Positions 34,801 to 46,339 of a stretch of DNA of 64,000 nucleotides are shown piece by piece. The DNA lies in assembly GCA_914767715.1 (NCBI GenBank), contig OU612066.1, forward strand, positions 36,990,283-37,054,282. Direction: 5' to 3'. Source of the stretch: Membranipora membranacea. Its lineage: Eukaryota; Bryozoa; Gymnolaemata; Cheilostomatida; Membraniporidae. Numbering within the stretch: the first letter of the stretch is position 1; every line of letters starts with the position of its first letter. The notes under the pieces are model-generated. The model did no database searches, was not told the origin of the DNA, and was given only the letters and a program-made list of their open reading frames with translations. The position numbers and the translations under genes were made by a program.

Positions 34801-34908
34801 TTTTTACTGACAGCTTCAGTTAGTTTCGCTAATGCGATGTTGTTGATACTAGGGTACTGTCTGTATAAACCTCCTAAAACTGTGTCAGATAATACTGACG
34901 ATACATGA
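25815..34908 (+). CDS. SLCO/OATP organic-anion transporter, copy A (13 exons, damaged)
   Basis: Exons: 25815-25849, 26101-26246, 29236-29354, 30588-30753, 30994-31164, 31741-31840, 32041-32159, 32329-32704, 32929-33121, 33307-33466, 33972-34204, 34364-34431, 34682-34908. All junction phases fit. After ignoring one extra base in exon 8 the product is about 703 residues, normal for the family (12-span sodium-independent exchangers of bile acids, steroid conjugates and other organic anions). Diagnostic parts: [11 protein letters not shown] after TM1, [14 protein letters not shown], the OATP signature [11 protein letters not shown] (exon 7), a Kazal-like loop with six Cys in exon 10 and four in exon 11, and [18 protein letters not shown] near the end. 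Two defects: a foldback element replaces the TM1 part of exon 2, and there is a frame shift at the T8 run 32420-32427. It could be a pseudogene, an altered gene or partly misassembled. Confidence 0.85.
26101..26246 (+). pseudogene. SLCO-A exon 2, 3' half replaced by foldback element
   Basis: Bases 26101-26219 match exon 2 of SLCO-B, but from 26220 the sequence is the inverted repeat of a foldback element. The frame continues for 9 codons into the repeat and meets a good donor (ATTG|GTGAGT at 26247) that leaves phase 1, exactly what exon 3 needs. The part encoding the first membrane helix (61770-61868 in SLCO-B) is gone. Confidence 0.75.
26220..28785. mobile_element. Foldback element with ~590-bp inverted arms
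   Basis: The left arm (26220 to about 26810) and right arm (about 28155 to 28785) are inverted copies beginning cttattattcaa, with many small differences. The interior holds a LINE fragment. No transposase is visible and no clean target duplication flanks it. The matching sequence of SLCO-B exon 2 beyond the insertion point is missing, so a deletion came with the insertion or later. Confidence 0.85.
26908..27517 (-). mobile_element. 5'-truncated LINE inside the foldback element
   Basis: The minus-strand frame 27517-27041 encodes [35 protein letters not shown] and [17 protein letters not shown], the C-terminal reverse-transcriptase region of a non-LTR retrotransposon. Its 3' end is a (GATT)n tract at 26908-26930. 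It lacks the active-site region and lies in the loop of the foldback element. Confidence 0.82.
28955..29120 (+). repeat. tRNA-derived SINE, family 1 (with a B box)
   Basis: Reads ggttagcgcgctt...ttgtgcgttcgagtccct, an A-box-like and a B-box-like segment as in a class II tRNA, followed by a family-specific body (ttgttccagcccccagc, ggtgtatacctctcctgag). Matching copies: 62440-62720 (plus), 29785-29875, 63380-63470 and 44165-44310 (minus). The open frame over this copy is SINE sequence, not a gene. Confidence 0.7.
29785..29875 (-). repeat. tRNA-derived SINE head, family 1, inverted
   Basis: The reverse complement reads attggttagtgcgcttgcc...aggagttgtgagttccaacc. Together with the plus copy at 28955 it makes an inverted SINE pair around SLCO-A exon 3; unit B has the same pair. 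Confidence 0.65.
30998..31163 (+). other. SLCO-A TM3-TM4 segment with a family motif
   Basis: Within exon 5 the residues [20 protein letters not shown] and [18 protein letters not shown] match the OATP block that usually reads LYTLGTAYIDDNV...SPLYLG. The acidic pair in the family (DD) is here D-G, a minor change next to a conserved loop. Confidence 0.6.
31672..31693 (+). repeat. Poly-G run of 22 in SLCO-A intron 5
   Basis: Twenty-two consecutive G lie 47 bases upstream of exon 6. Runs of this length are unstable and hard to sequence. Confidence 0.95.
32420..32427 (+). other. T8 run at the frame shift in SLCO-A exon 8
   Basis: The frame entering exon 8 ([17 protein letters not shown]...) stops 11 codons after the run. 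The frame leaving the exon ([19 protein letters not shown], clearly OATP) is open from just downstream of the run. The two differ by one base, so one extra base at the run is the simplest explanation. Confidence 0.75.
33307..33466 (+). other. Kazal-like extracellular loop of SLCO-A (exon 10)
   Basis: This in-phase exon encodes [27 protein letters not shown], the Kazal-type cysteine pattern of OATP extracellular loop 5. Exon 11 adds NCSC and GRCGNTC, giving ten cysteines, as expected for the family. A run of TSQ repeats precedes the last pair (33972-34204). Confidence 0.9.
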
Positions 34909-35114
34909 TACGACCAAATCCATTAAGCTAGTCAATATGTCGCCAAGATTTATAACACTATTGATTTTGAAATTCTCATCAATTTATTAAGGCTTCTTAG
35001 GTTTTTTATTGCAAAAATATAACTTTGTACAAAAATTCAGCACCGAATAGTAATTATCAGCTCTGCTTTTTCGTCAATTTGAAATTGTAGGACATGAAAA
35101 TTGACATAAGAAAT

Positions 35115-35120
35115 AATAAA
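35115..35120 (+). promoter_or_regulatory. Candidate poly(A) signal of SLCO-A
   Basis: AATAAA lies about 207 bases after the stop at 34908. No better signal was seen nearer. Confidence 0.35.
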
Positions 35121-36463
35121 GAAATCAGTGACTGAAATAATCATTAATCATTCTTACTTTCTTCTGCCTTGTTACCTGCAAACAACCCATAATATTTGGT
35201 ATTCCTCCATGTTAATGCTAGAATTTTTAAGTATAACTTCGAAGCTCAATCAGCTTCAATTATTCAAATAATCACCTCACAGGTAATAGCAAGCAAGTTT
35301 ACCACTAGTGCCATCTCATCTCAGAATAACATAGTGAGGTGTGACATAGTATTTATTACTTGGAGTTGTGCACTCACTCACATCTAACATGAATCATTCC
35401 CTGGGAGTATCCAACATCAGAACCTATTCAAATAAAAGTCCCAGGGGCTAGAACAAGCCAACAAGAAACATCAACCTTATTTTGGATTTTGATCAACCGC
35501 TTATGCAGCACCACTCAGCTGTCTAGCAAGTGAGTGTCAAACCAATGTTTTGATCTCACTATCCCCAATTCAATGTCGATTCACAATTCAGCCAACACAT
35601 CAGTCATGACCTGAGCGCGATCGATGCATATTTAGAATTACTCTGCTCCAGAGATTAGGTGTTTAGGTCATATTACAATCTGTGCTCACATCAAACAAGT
35701 GCGTTGATCAGTTACAAAAGGTTAGTAGGCATGTTTTTCAACATTTTTTCTCCACTTCTTGCTCTCAAATCACGATAACAATATTTTATTTTTTATATCA
35801 ATTTTGCGCATTGTAGGTTTAGGCCTGCAGGATAACTACTATTTTTATTGTTCAACCACATACATGATAGATCAAAAATTTGGCTGCCAGGCAAAAAAAG
35901 TTGCATAGTTAATCTCTTCATTTCATACTATTGCAATATGGATTTGATCGTGGTGCAACAAGTTTAGGACAATTGACAATTTTTAATAACAGCACCAAAT
36001 ACATGCCACTTATATTCCATTTCCTTGAACAATTGGTTATGATATAATTTGAATCCTTTTGTATGACTTTCAAAAGTTTTTGTTGCCTAAATTCCACTTG
36101 AAGGGGGCTCGTATTCCAGTTAACAAAGAAATAGCTAGATGGTTTGAAAGGACCAGTCGTCCAATCAACTTTAAGAATGAAAATCTTTAACATTTGTTGC
36201 TGCATCATGTCAGTAAGTTAGCTCATAAATCAAAATCTTTCCTTCAGGTTTTTATCACTTTGCTCAGCCTTGGGAATCATTTGTAGACAGTCTTCATGGT
36301 TTTAGAAATGAAAATGTATTAAATGTGATAGACTAAAGAACTTCATACTAGTTGCATATAATTTTGAGAGATTCTTGTGAACAATTTATAAACATTCAGC
36401 ATTTTCCCTTTGTGCATGCTTGCCTAAATGTATTAATTTGTGAACTGCTTTGAATTTGTAAAG
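35121..36463. other. Intergenic stretch, nothing recognised
   Basis: No gene is supported. The minus-strand frame 35918-36208 has no resemblance that I can name and no clear splice context. Confidence 0.4.
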
Positions 36464-36862
36464 AAAGTTCTAAAGCTCTGGCTCCACACGCCGTACTATC
36501 CATAGGATTGGGAAACTTTTAGTAAGGCTACAGATTGGGCAAGGTGCAACACACACCTATTAATAGCTAGGCCTATTCCTTTCAATAACAATACAATTTG
36601 GGTCTGCTTTGCCTTCCTATTGTTCAACTTGAATGAATTAAACCAATCACTATTAAGTAATTCAATTTAGCCCTGACTCTTTCACAAATAACAAAGGAAT
36701 AGCTGGCCGTACTATGGCTGCTGCCACGGATAGAACCAACATGTTGGTTAGCCCATCTGAGGCATCTGGCAGAGCTAACCTAGCTATCCTATGCATCTGG
36801 CAGAGCTAAAGATGCCCCAATCCTGTGGAAAATATGGCGTGTGTACCCACAACTAAAACTTT
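36464..36862. mobile_element. ~400-bp MITE with imperfect ~50-bp inverted ends
   Basis: The left end (aaagttctaaagctctgg...cacacgccgtactatcc) and the right end read in reverse (aaagttttagttgtggg...cacacgccatattttcc) are inverted copies. The interior carries two direct copies of gcatctggcagagctaa. There is no coding capacity. Confidence 0.65.
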
Positions 36863-39542
36863 TAATTTGGTTTTCTCATAGGGATACATGCAAAACAATT
36901 TGAGTTTTTATACCAATGACTCATCAGAGATCTAACTCATAACTGAATAGTATGAGCTAGGAGGGCACACTCTACCAATGTGACTTGCGTAAAGAATAAA
37001 AACACTTCCTTGAACCAATATAGTTAGTTAAATTTTGCCCTGTAAGCCATACTCACTGCACAGCTTTGCCCTTTCCAACATTCTACATCAGAACACTTGT
37101 GACCTAGAACTGTTAAGGTATGTTCTGTATTATATATATATTATATATACACACATTTTTGCAATAAAGTGTCATATATTATATATCCCACTATTGTACC
37201 CATAAAAACCCTGGACAATGAGTCGTTCATATACATATATATAAATATATATCGTGCATACTTGCCAAGTAATCTAAATACAAAATAGGGAGATTCCATT
37301 TTACGGCGATATTGCACCACAACGTGGTGCTTCGAGGGTGTGAAGCACCCGAGTAACCCACCTTTGCCTGTCAAGATAGGCTACAAGTGCCCATGCATCA
37401 TCAAGATCTGAAAATGTGAGAATCCAGATAAGGTATTACATTTTTGTTTGACTAACATTAAATATGAAGTCTTTGGTCCGAGCTGTGTTAAATTGTAGTG
37501 GACCTACCTATGGAATTGTTAGGTTTCTATTTTCCTTCACTTAAACTTAACTAGAGTAGACAGTACAAAATTAATACTAAAAAATGTGTGATCTGAAGGG
37601 AAATGAAAGCTAAAGTTATGCACTTGACTAGCTACTTTATTTTGTGACCAATGACAGTCAGTGTTGTGAGTTATGAGAGGATGCTATTGGTCATTTACAA
37701 TAATAGACTGAATCTTAACAGAACAGGTAAATTTGTTAGGATTGTTAAATTTGATAATTTCTTTCAATTTTGTGTGCAAAGACCTGAACAGTAACTAGTC
37801 AACAATAACATGTGCTTGGATAACTATCAAAAAATTGCGATTGGACTGTTTTCTCTAAAATCTGGAGGAAATAGTGAGATTTACAAAAAGTGGGAAGTGG
37901 GTGTAAAAATCTGGAGGGTCACGCCTAAATCGGGAGACATGGCAAGTATGATATAGTGGCTATCAGTGTGTAGGGCAAATCTTTGCATTGGAGTTGTCCG
38001 ACCATGTCAGGCCATTTTATCTACCATTAATTACTATTGGGTTAAGGATGCCCAACATGATTATTAAAAGAGGATTTAAGACATGATTTTTTTTGTGGGT
38101 CATATAAAATGACTCCTTATTTTTGAGTGACACTTAGTTGGGGCCGAATACACACAGATGACACTTAAAAGCACAGATTTGAATATATATATATATATAT
38201 ATATATATTTAATTTTATATAAATTTTAAGATACATGTGTGTGATTAATTTAATCAAATCAGTCATCAATTTCCTCATTCAGTCATTATATTGATCTATC
38301 AATAAAACATGTGTTTTCAGTTATTGATACACAACACACAATATTAAATACTTACCATATATATATATAAAGTTTTGAATTACATTATATCAAATTTATC
38401 AATACTGACTACACTTAACTTGTTTCTAAACGGCGCATCCCTCCCCCTCCCTTACATAACTGTTACTTGTTTTGCAAAATAGGGAACACTGCAGCGAATG
38501 TGTGATGAACTGATTTTCAAAATCTTTTCTCTGGTTTCCGAGACAGGAACCTGCCAATAACACACCGATCCCAATAATGTTTGTATTTCAATGAAGAATT
38601 CCGCTACGATACGCTTGTTCAGGTATCCCAACTTTGATTCTAAGAAGATAAAACAGTCATGAAATCGGAAGCGATTTTGCGCATATTCAATTCATTCATA
38701 GTATTTGTGTTCAACATGCAGAAATACAAAGAGCATATTGACATCCAACAGCCCTTAAAGAATGGACTCAACAAATAGTACTGATTATGTGAATTTTGTC
38801 ATTAACATGTTACAGGTGCAAGTTGCAGAAAGTCAAAGATATCTATCTTTCCATTTATCAATATCATGACAACGCAGTGCTATGATTGTACAAAGGATTA
38901 TCCATCATTTCAATTCCTATTAAAGCAATAAGTATGACTAATTAATACCTTTCAATTCAACTGGCTTGTAATATTTACGTGGGACAAAATTTCAACTCAA
39001 TGTGTCAATCCACCTACTCCCTTTCCTGTCTGTGTTCCTATGAGTCAAATCAAGCATTGTAAATGGTATTTCAAACTGCCAGTTAACTTCACTGAATTTA
39101 ATTGGCTGTCGTTTAGTGGCAGTTTTTTTTTATTGGGTTGTTCATCAGGAATAGAGCAAGAAGATTCCCGGAAATGCTCTAAAAGATTTCATCACCTTAT
39201 TGTCATGGAGGAAACTTTCATGGTATATAAATACAGCAGTCCTAATTCATCAGCATTGCAGGTAAATAATCATACTGTTAGAGATATTTTGTCGTATTAG
39301 TCTTAAAAAGCACAGGATCTTTTGCTTTTAGATTCTTATTGTAGTTTTACCGCTTAATTTCGCAATGGGTAAGAAAACTTAACGTACAATGAAGATTTGT
39401 AATCAGTAGGATACTATTCTCAGTGCCTATAATATCCTAAGCATTATTTAATATGACGACTTGTGCAACCATGTGAAATTATTTATCAAATCGAAAATTT
39501 ATTCTTATTTCCGTTTGTGCATACTATTTTCTTTCTATTCAG
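36863..39542. other. AT-rich intergenic stretch with TA microsatellites
   Basis: It holds (TA)n tracts at 37134-37147, 38183-38209 and 38358-38369. I see no gene with confidence. A plus-strand frame at 39040-39300 (LPVNFTEFNW, IEQEDSRKCSKRF) might hold an exon before the membrane exon at 39543, but nothing confirms it. Confidence 0.4.
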
Positions 39543-40124
39543 GTTTCCAGACAAATATTCTTTGGTTTATAGCCATGACTGCTGGAGGTATCCTTATTTG
39601 TCCTCACCATGTATGCGCATCACCCACACCTGAAAAAGCAAGATCTAGTGGTCGGATTTAAGCATGAAATATTATATTTTTTCTTGCAGAATTAAATCAT
39701 AGTTGCTTACTCAAAAGGAAAGTTTGATCTTTTTTATGAAACGGTATATTACATGTCTGAGTAACAACTGTACAACCATTGACAAAACAATTGCGCGTTA
39801 CAGAATGTTTGATGATTTTTCAGGCACAGAGAGAACCTAACTTCCTATGCAGATTTCACAACAGAGGGCACCATTGATAGATTGAGGAGGGGAGCGGACG
39901 AAGAGATACAGGGAATTGGATCACGAGGCGATCTCACTTTATTGTTAGTAGAGATTGCACAGACGAGACAGTTCAGGACAGCATCCAAGCCTATGTAGGT
40001 GAAACTCTCAAAATCAAAACATTCAACATATCAAACTTTAACAATACGCCTGTCACATTCAAGGGGCTCTAAAAATGTATGTTCCATTTGGTTAAAATGT
40101 TGGTTAAAATCACAATGGTTAGTC

Positions 40125-40340
40125 ACTCACCACATCGTGGCGGCGAAATAGTGTGCCTAACGGGGGAGGCTGCAATGACTGCGCCAATTTGCTCTCAGTT
40201 TGTAGGCAGGTCAGAGCACACCCGGGGTCCAACAACTCCCAGTAGTCAGTAGACTGCAGTGGGATTCGAACCTACAATCTTCAACACTTGTATGCCGAAA
40301 GTCCGGCGCTCTAACCACTGAGCCACCTCCTCCTATTTCA
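40125..40340 (-). repeat. tRNA-derived SINE, family 2, inverted
   Basis: The reverse complement reads ggtggctcagtggttagagc...ggttcgaatcccactgcagt, with classic A and B boxes, followed by tactgactactgggag and a GC-rich body. It shares head and adjoining body words with the SINE at 60085-60260. It is inserted between exon-like blocks of the membrane-protein locus. Confidence 0.8.
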
Positions 40341-40879
40341 CAACCTGTTGCCTATATTTCGAATTTTTTCTAACAACATAAAACAAGGTTACGATTCAGG
40401 ACCCAAGTTACGCACCAAGTTCATTAGTGATTCCATCAATCTGGTTATTAAACATTTCAGATCAACTGGAATTAACACATCGTAGATTTAATCAAGGTAA
40501 CAGAGAAAGAGCCTATACATGCGACACAAGTATGACATATACAGTAAGTTATTTTATAACTATCTCATGGTTAATAAATTATTGTCTTGTGTTTCATGGT
40601 AGATGTATTTACTTTTTCTTATACAGCATTGTGCAGTTATTTTTAGACAATATTCATCAATCTAACATCGTGAATTCAATGATTTTGAATAAATCGCTAA
40701 AATTAATTATTTGAAGATTTCAAATATTATGGTGGAGTTGTTTAGTTCTGGCTCGGTGTCAGGGTCCTGTTGTTCATGGTAACATGCGGACACAAATCTC
40801 ACCATATTGATATCGCAGCCCTTATTTGCATTAATTATTGACCAATGGGTAATTTCTGCCGACACATCCAAGTATGGTA

Positions 40880-41165
40880 AAGTATTAAAGATTGTAAGTT
40901 CAATTCCCAGCGTCAGCAGTCCTTCTTGATTTGGTTCTGGTGCGCTATTCATTCCGACCAGGTCCATTCGGAACGGGACTAGAAATACCGGAGGTCCACT
41001 GTGGGGTTACACATCCACATGCAGTAAAAAGATCCCCCTCTGCCTCTTCGATAAAAAGAGTAGCCGGAATCCAGGCGGGCAAAAGTATGGGGCGTGGCTT
41101 GAGTACTATGGGTCCCAGTACCTGTACTCTAGAGGGGATAACTCTCTCCGCGATAAAGACTTAGT
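40880..41165 (+). repeat. Probable SINE-like repeat
   Basis: A B-box-like ttgtaagttcaattccc is followed by a GC-richer, non-coding body ending near agacttagtcttaaag. The composition contrasts with the AT-rich surroundings. No second copy was confirmed in the window, so the call is tentative. Confidence 0.35.
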
Positions 41166-42022
41166 CTTAAAGGTTGTCAGCGATTTTTCAAAAGCATGTC
41201 ATCTAACCACAGAGGATGAAAAATTTGGAATGGAAAGCAATGGCAACTCTTTTAGCTTAGCACAGACTCATTAAGGGAAAATATTGTAATATGTAGGTTT
41301 ATAAATTAGAGGAGATAACTACTGGAACGATTTATTTCACAATGTTATCAGTATCCAATTTTATATCATATTTAGAGTGATCAGCAAAGAATGAAGAGAA
41401 AGCTGTCACAGCTCTTCTGTCAGGTCAGCTGGAATAGTCGTATCCTCTTCTCCTCTCAGTTGTGGACATCACAGTCAAACTCCAAACAAGCACTGTAGTC
41501 ATCACTCAACCAGCTGTTATGTCAAGTGTCAACTACAGGCAGGTGCCCTGTACGTTGTCAAACCATAGAGGTAGGTGTGATGTGTTATTGTTTTTTGAAT
41601 GATAATGAAAAGAACATGGATCATTGCTTCATGACCAAAGATATCACAATCTTTTTTGTTTTGGCGGTTCTTTTTATACTTTATGCGGAATCCTAACTCT
41701 ATTTATATGATGCCTTGTTATTCAGCTTTATAGGTTAAGCTGAAACCTTATCAAAAGGAGTCAGTTTGGTTTTACAATTTTTGTACTAATGCATTTCCTG
41801 CTGTATTCAATCAAAAAGTAAGAGAGGTGTTAACAAAAATCTGACGAGGCGTTTTTTTTCAGTCTGACCAAGGATATCACCATTCCAACAACAAGGATTT
41901 TATTTTTGTCATTGTTTCAGACTGATCAAGAGGACAACAGCTCAATTATGACTGGCTACAATGATGTCTTATATCCTCTGGATAAGTCCCGATTGAGTCA
42001 ACCACTCTACGTTCCCATATGA

Positions 42023-43089
42023 TCTGTTATAATATTATGTAAAACAATTAGCACAAATTTTCATATTTACACCTCACGCTTCCAATCATCACCTGTTTCA
42101 CGATTTCTTAGCCTTTATGTATCAAGGATCTGCATGATATTCTGCATGAGCCATGTTTACTTCTATGAAAATTAATATGAAATTATTTTTCTATTAGGAG
42201 TTTTCTCTCACTGCGCAATGACCTGATAACTTCTCAAATAGCATGCCAAGTAATATGAAGCGTTCCTTTTATTTTGATATACCCAATAATTATATTTAAT
42301 TTATTCAGTTTTTGAAACATGAATTCACTATATATTTATTTCTAATAAAATCTGCTTGCCTAGCTGAATTGAGAGTTTATCCTAATTATACCGCAATCTT
42401 TAATGACCCTGCTGCATCAGTTTACTTATAACCAGCTCCATTTGGGCTGCAGCTTATTTGAGAAAGCACAAGTCAGTCAAAAACAGAGTAGATAAATACT
42501 TTGACTTTATCACATTAACAACCATACAATTCCCGATCAGGAGCATGAAATATAAGGTAAATTACAGCGTTGATTTGGGGGGGGGATGGTTTCACCCACC
42601 AGGAAATGAAAAGCTCTCTGTCAAAACATTTGCGGATGTGTGAGACTAAACACCACCTACATGGACGCATTTATATCCTCTGTCAAATAATTTACTCGCA
42701 GATGTAAATGATTTAACCCCTTTTGAAAAATAATTTACAGCCTCTGAGAAATGGTTGATTAGTCTTTTATGTCAGTTTATTTTCCTCAACAAGTATGTGG
42801 GAAGCACTACCTCTTTTTTTTATAAAAACACCATCTCATCTCTTAATGAATTCACAATATATTATGTTTGAACTATTAGGAAATTCATGAACTAAATGGT
42901 CTGGAGGACCGTTGTTCCTTTGTACCATAGGCATAAAAACACATGACCATTTGTGTCTCCTTTATTGGCTGATAAGTGCCTGTTTTAGTGTCTACCAGTT
43001 GTCTGCACACTCTAGAAGGTTATACATGGATAGGATGCCATATTTTTATTCCTGAGCAGGAAATTTTTAATAAAACACGTGGGTGTGTA
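42023..43089. other. Intergenic stretch sharing blocks with 21.4-23 kb
   Basis: Holds the matches to 21470-22080 already noted and no supported gene. Confidence 0.45.
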
Positions 43090-44010
43090 AGATTCTGTAA
43101 GATTTTTCATATTCATCAATGATTTGGTAGTATCTGCGCCAATGTTTAAATATGTTCTCTTTGCCGAAAACACAAATATATTATCCATTGATCCTGAAAT
43201 TTTAAAATCAAATTTTCATAAAATTGAACAATGGTGCTTGAGTAATAAATTGATTTTAACTATACAAAAACATTTCAGGTAATTTTTTAATCCCAAAATA
43301 AGCAAATTTTAGATCCAGAACAGTATCAAATCAAATTTGGTAATCAGGTTTAAGACACAAAAAATAGCACCAAATTTCTCGGCATTAACCTTGATGAGAG
43401 CAAGATTTTTAAAACACATATTTTAGAAGTTTGTCGGAAATTCAACTACATCTTATTTTTAATGCGTAGTGTACAAACATATCGTGATATTCCTACGATG
43501 ATGAATTTGTATTACACATTCTTTTATCCACATTTAATTTATGGTATTGAGTTTTATGATCATGCCGCAAATTGTCATCTTAATCACATCTATTTACTTC
43601 AAAAATCAGCTCTTCGTGTCATACTCAAAATACGCCCACGTGGTCATGTGACTTCTTTCTTCTCTGCGTATCAAATTATGCCCATTGAAATGCTTTTTAA
43701 ATACCGCTTTTTGTTACATGTTAATAATACTCGCCTTATTGGGGAGTTAGAAATTCAAACCCCTGCCATTACAGCCACTAGGTCTAAGGAAAAATTTGCC
43801 CCAAAGAGAGCCAACAACTGTAGAGGGGAGAGGTCACTGTTAACCACAGGTGTTAACCTGTTGAATTCACACCTACTGGGAGAGGAGGGGACGGCTCCTT
43901 CTGCTTTGCGTGGGAGGTTGGCGTCCTCGCTGCGTGTCTGTGCTCGCCCTGGGGACAGTAGCCTTCGTTTTCGCGATAATCGGATGGTCGCCATACCGGT
44001 CCTGGACTAA
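43090..44010 (+). mobile_element. LINE fragment with reverse-transcriptase domain, decayed
   Basis: The plus strand reads FFIFINDLVVSAP, then YVLFAENTNILS where the catalytic FADD box should be, then KIEQWCLSNKLILTIQK. After stops and frame shifts, an open stretch at 43462-44010 reads FYPHLIYGIEFYDHAA and LLQKSALRVILKIRP. This order is the palm-to-thumb region of a CR1/Jockey-like non-LTR retrotransposon. The altered FADD box and the breaks show it is dead. Confidence 0.85.
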
Positions 44011-44164
44011 TCTGACCATGCTGCTGCCTTATTTTATTTCACTATTTTATTATCATTTTTTTTTAATTTTAAATACAATAAATTGTTGCAGAAACAAACA
44101 ATACAAAAAAACAAAAATATTCTGTTTCGCATTGACAATGAGTAGCTGAGGGCCACATAATTTT

Positions 44165-44310
44165 TAATCAATAACAGAGCAATACCAAGCCCAATGATAT
44201 GGGGAGGTATACACCCGGAACAATCAACGTTGAAAGCTCACCCAGTGGGACTTTGAACCCACAACTCCTGCAGCATCAATCGCCTAGCAGTGAATAGCAA
44301 GCCTAAAAGC
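44165..44310 (-). repeat. tRNA-derived SINE, family 1, inverted
   Basis: The reverse complement reads tgctattcactgctaggcg...aggagttgtgggttcaaagtccc, then gagctttcaacgttgattgttcc and gggtgtatacctcccc, matching the body of the copies at 28955 and 62440. Confidence 0.65.
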
Positions 44311-46337
44311 CTAAGAAGAAAATATGTTGGTTGTGGTACCTAGCATGCCTATTTACTACTCAGTCCAGCACAGCGCCGTCATTTCCACTATCGCCACCCT
44401 ATGCAACACAGCATACGTGTTGAAGTTATTGGCATCACGCAGCCGATTGCTAGGACCCCTAGTAGTCAGTTTCAACTGTAATGCCAGCTTGACAGCATGT
44501 CTTTCAATGAGCCAGTCAGAAGACAAGTATACATGTGAGCCAAAGGGATCCTACAAAAAGTTCTACCATTTTGAGACCACAGATTGAAAGTCACAGGATA
44601 CAATCGATGTCCTCCGGGTATGGGGGATATCAGATCACTTTGTTTCTTGAGGATAAGGGTCACCATTGATTGTGCAACTCATTGTGTATTTTATTATCAC
44701 CAGCCAGTTAATTGAAAGAACCTGAAGCCAAAAAAGCTTGTAACTTCCACAATCAGAACATATTGATGTCAAGAAATAGACTTTAATTTATTTGCACAGA
44801 GGTACGGAGATAGCTCACTTGCACATCTAATGTTGAAAATTTATAAGATACAAACAGGAAAGCGTGACTGAATAGCGGTGTGTCTGAGTACTGACCACTC
44901 CCCCGCAGGGGTGAAACATTTCTTGTGTCTTTTAACCCCTCCTCCCAAGTAACGCTGTCATCATTCATGCACAGATATATTGTTGAATGAAATGAATGAA
45001 CAATGATATGAAATGTAACTTATAGTTTATGTTAGTTGCAGAACACTTGTGACTATAGTCACAAGTATTCTGCAACTAACATTTCTTACCACTACCCAGT
45101 ACGCACTTCAAGCACTATGAAAGTCCTCACATTATTCTTGCTTACAGAGATGGTACTTTTTGTATCCCAAACTACTCTAATTTTTATGAATATTTATTCC
45201 ACTCAATAAAGGGGAGCGACTTCTTAAAGAATATGCAAACTTATTTATGCTATTTACATTTATTACCTACGACAGGTTTCGGACTTTATACAACAGCTTC
45301 CTTCTCTCAGATAATCACAAACTTTTATAGCACTCCTGGCCTGACCATTCTCTCTGGCCTGACACGATATAATAACTGACGACATGCCCAGTGAGGACCA
45401 AACAATAAATTCTAACCTCTTGGGTTTCCTTAACTGCAAAAGCCAGTTGCCACGATACAATTTTGGATTTCCTTGAGTCTCAAAACCATTCGGTTTTTTG
45501 TGGCCAATGATGCCAAGAATTCATAAGATAACCTCAGGTTTATTCAAATACACCAAGTCAGACTGATCTGCTAGAGGTTGACCTTGGATTTGCATTTATA
45601 TTCGAATCTATTTAATGACCAGTTATTTTGTCCGTTAGACCCGGATCCATTACTGTTCTAATCAATTCGTTTTGAGTATCAATTACACTGTATGTTTCTC
45701 AATTATTGTTTCATTAGAACATAACATTGTAAAAATCTTTAATGACAAGATTGAGACAATTTAACTTGTTGGAAGCAATTCTGGACTGAGCAAAGTAAAT
45801 GCTGGTACTCGGTTACTCAATGCTTTGTCTGCTTTTACTTTTACTAAACTGCGTCACATCATTGACCTCCTTTACGAAGCAGCAAGCAACGTAAGCTTTG
45901 GTCCCTACCTCACTGAAGTCGGCCATTATACGGCTAACTCAAGCTTCAAAACTGCCCCTCAGCTGCGTAGCAATGCAAAAATATGAGAATGAACAATAAA
46001 AATCACATATATATATCATGATAATAGTATAAGAAAATCTCAGTAAATGACTACAAGAGTAAGTAAGAGGAATTTATTGGCATATTCTTTAAGTTGAGTA
46101 GAGGGACCGTGGGCAAGGAAGGAATGATTATCAGCAGTAAGCCCTCTGGGGTTTCAGTCGTTAGGGTAGGAGTGGATAACACATAAGATCATGGGTATGT
46201 CTTGCTGTGACTCAGGAGATAAGAGGTATCATCCAGGTGCAACGTATGGGTAGAACAGCGGAATGTGTCATTCTGCAGGTCTCCAGATTGGTGATTTGAA
46301 TTCAGAAATATCCACATGCTTGAAGAGTCACTAAAGA
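44311..46337. other. Intergenic stretch with one long hairpin
   Basis: No gene is supported. The notable item is the hairpin at 45029-45082, listed separately. Short plus and minus frames here show no family features. Confidence 0.4.
45029..45082. repeat. 54-bp near-perfect palindrome without spacer
   Basis: Arms 45029-45055 and 45056-45082 are reverse complements over 27 bp with one mismatch, starting atgttagttgcagaacac. There is no loop; the centre is gactatagtc. No flanking target duplication is evident. Confidence 0.9.
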
Positions 46338-46339
46338 AG

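Larger units (their letters stand above)
39543..42022 (+). pseudogene. Unrecognised single-pass membrane-protein locus, second copy
   Basis: Exon-like blocks: 39543-39656 (membrane core ILWFIAMTAGGILIC), 39824-39994 (DRLRRGADEEIQGIGSRGDL, LLLVEIAQTRQF), 40461-40543, 41376-41570 (VVDITVKLQTSTVVITQPAV) and 41921-42022, a tail exon DNSSIMTGYNDVLYPLDK ending in TGA. The blocks are better kept than at 19.8-22.8 kb but still damaged: the donor used by the other copy after the membrane exon is absent, phases of blocks 2 and 3 do not join, and block 4 has an in-frame TAG that both copies share. The tyrosine-containing tail suggests a receptor-like cytoplasmic end. I cannot name the family. Confidence 0.4.

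Noticed and set aside
40250-40335. A tRNA gene on the minus strand
   Set aside because: Same reasoning: a tRNA-like head fused to a SINE body, with poor acceptor pairing.
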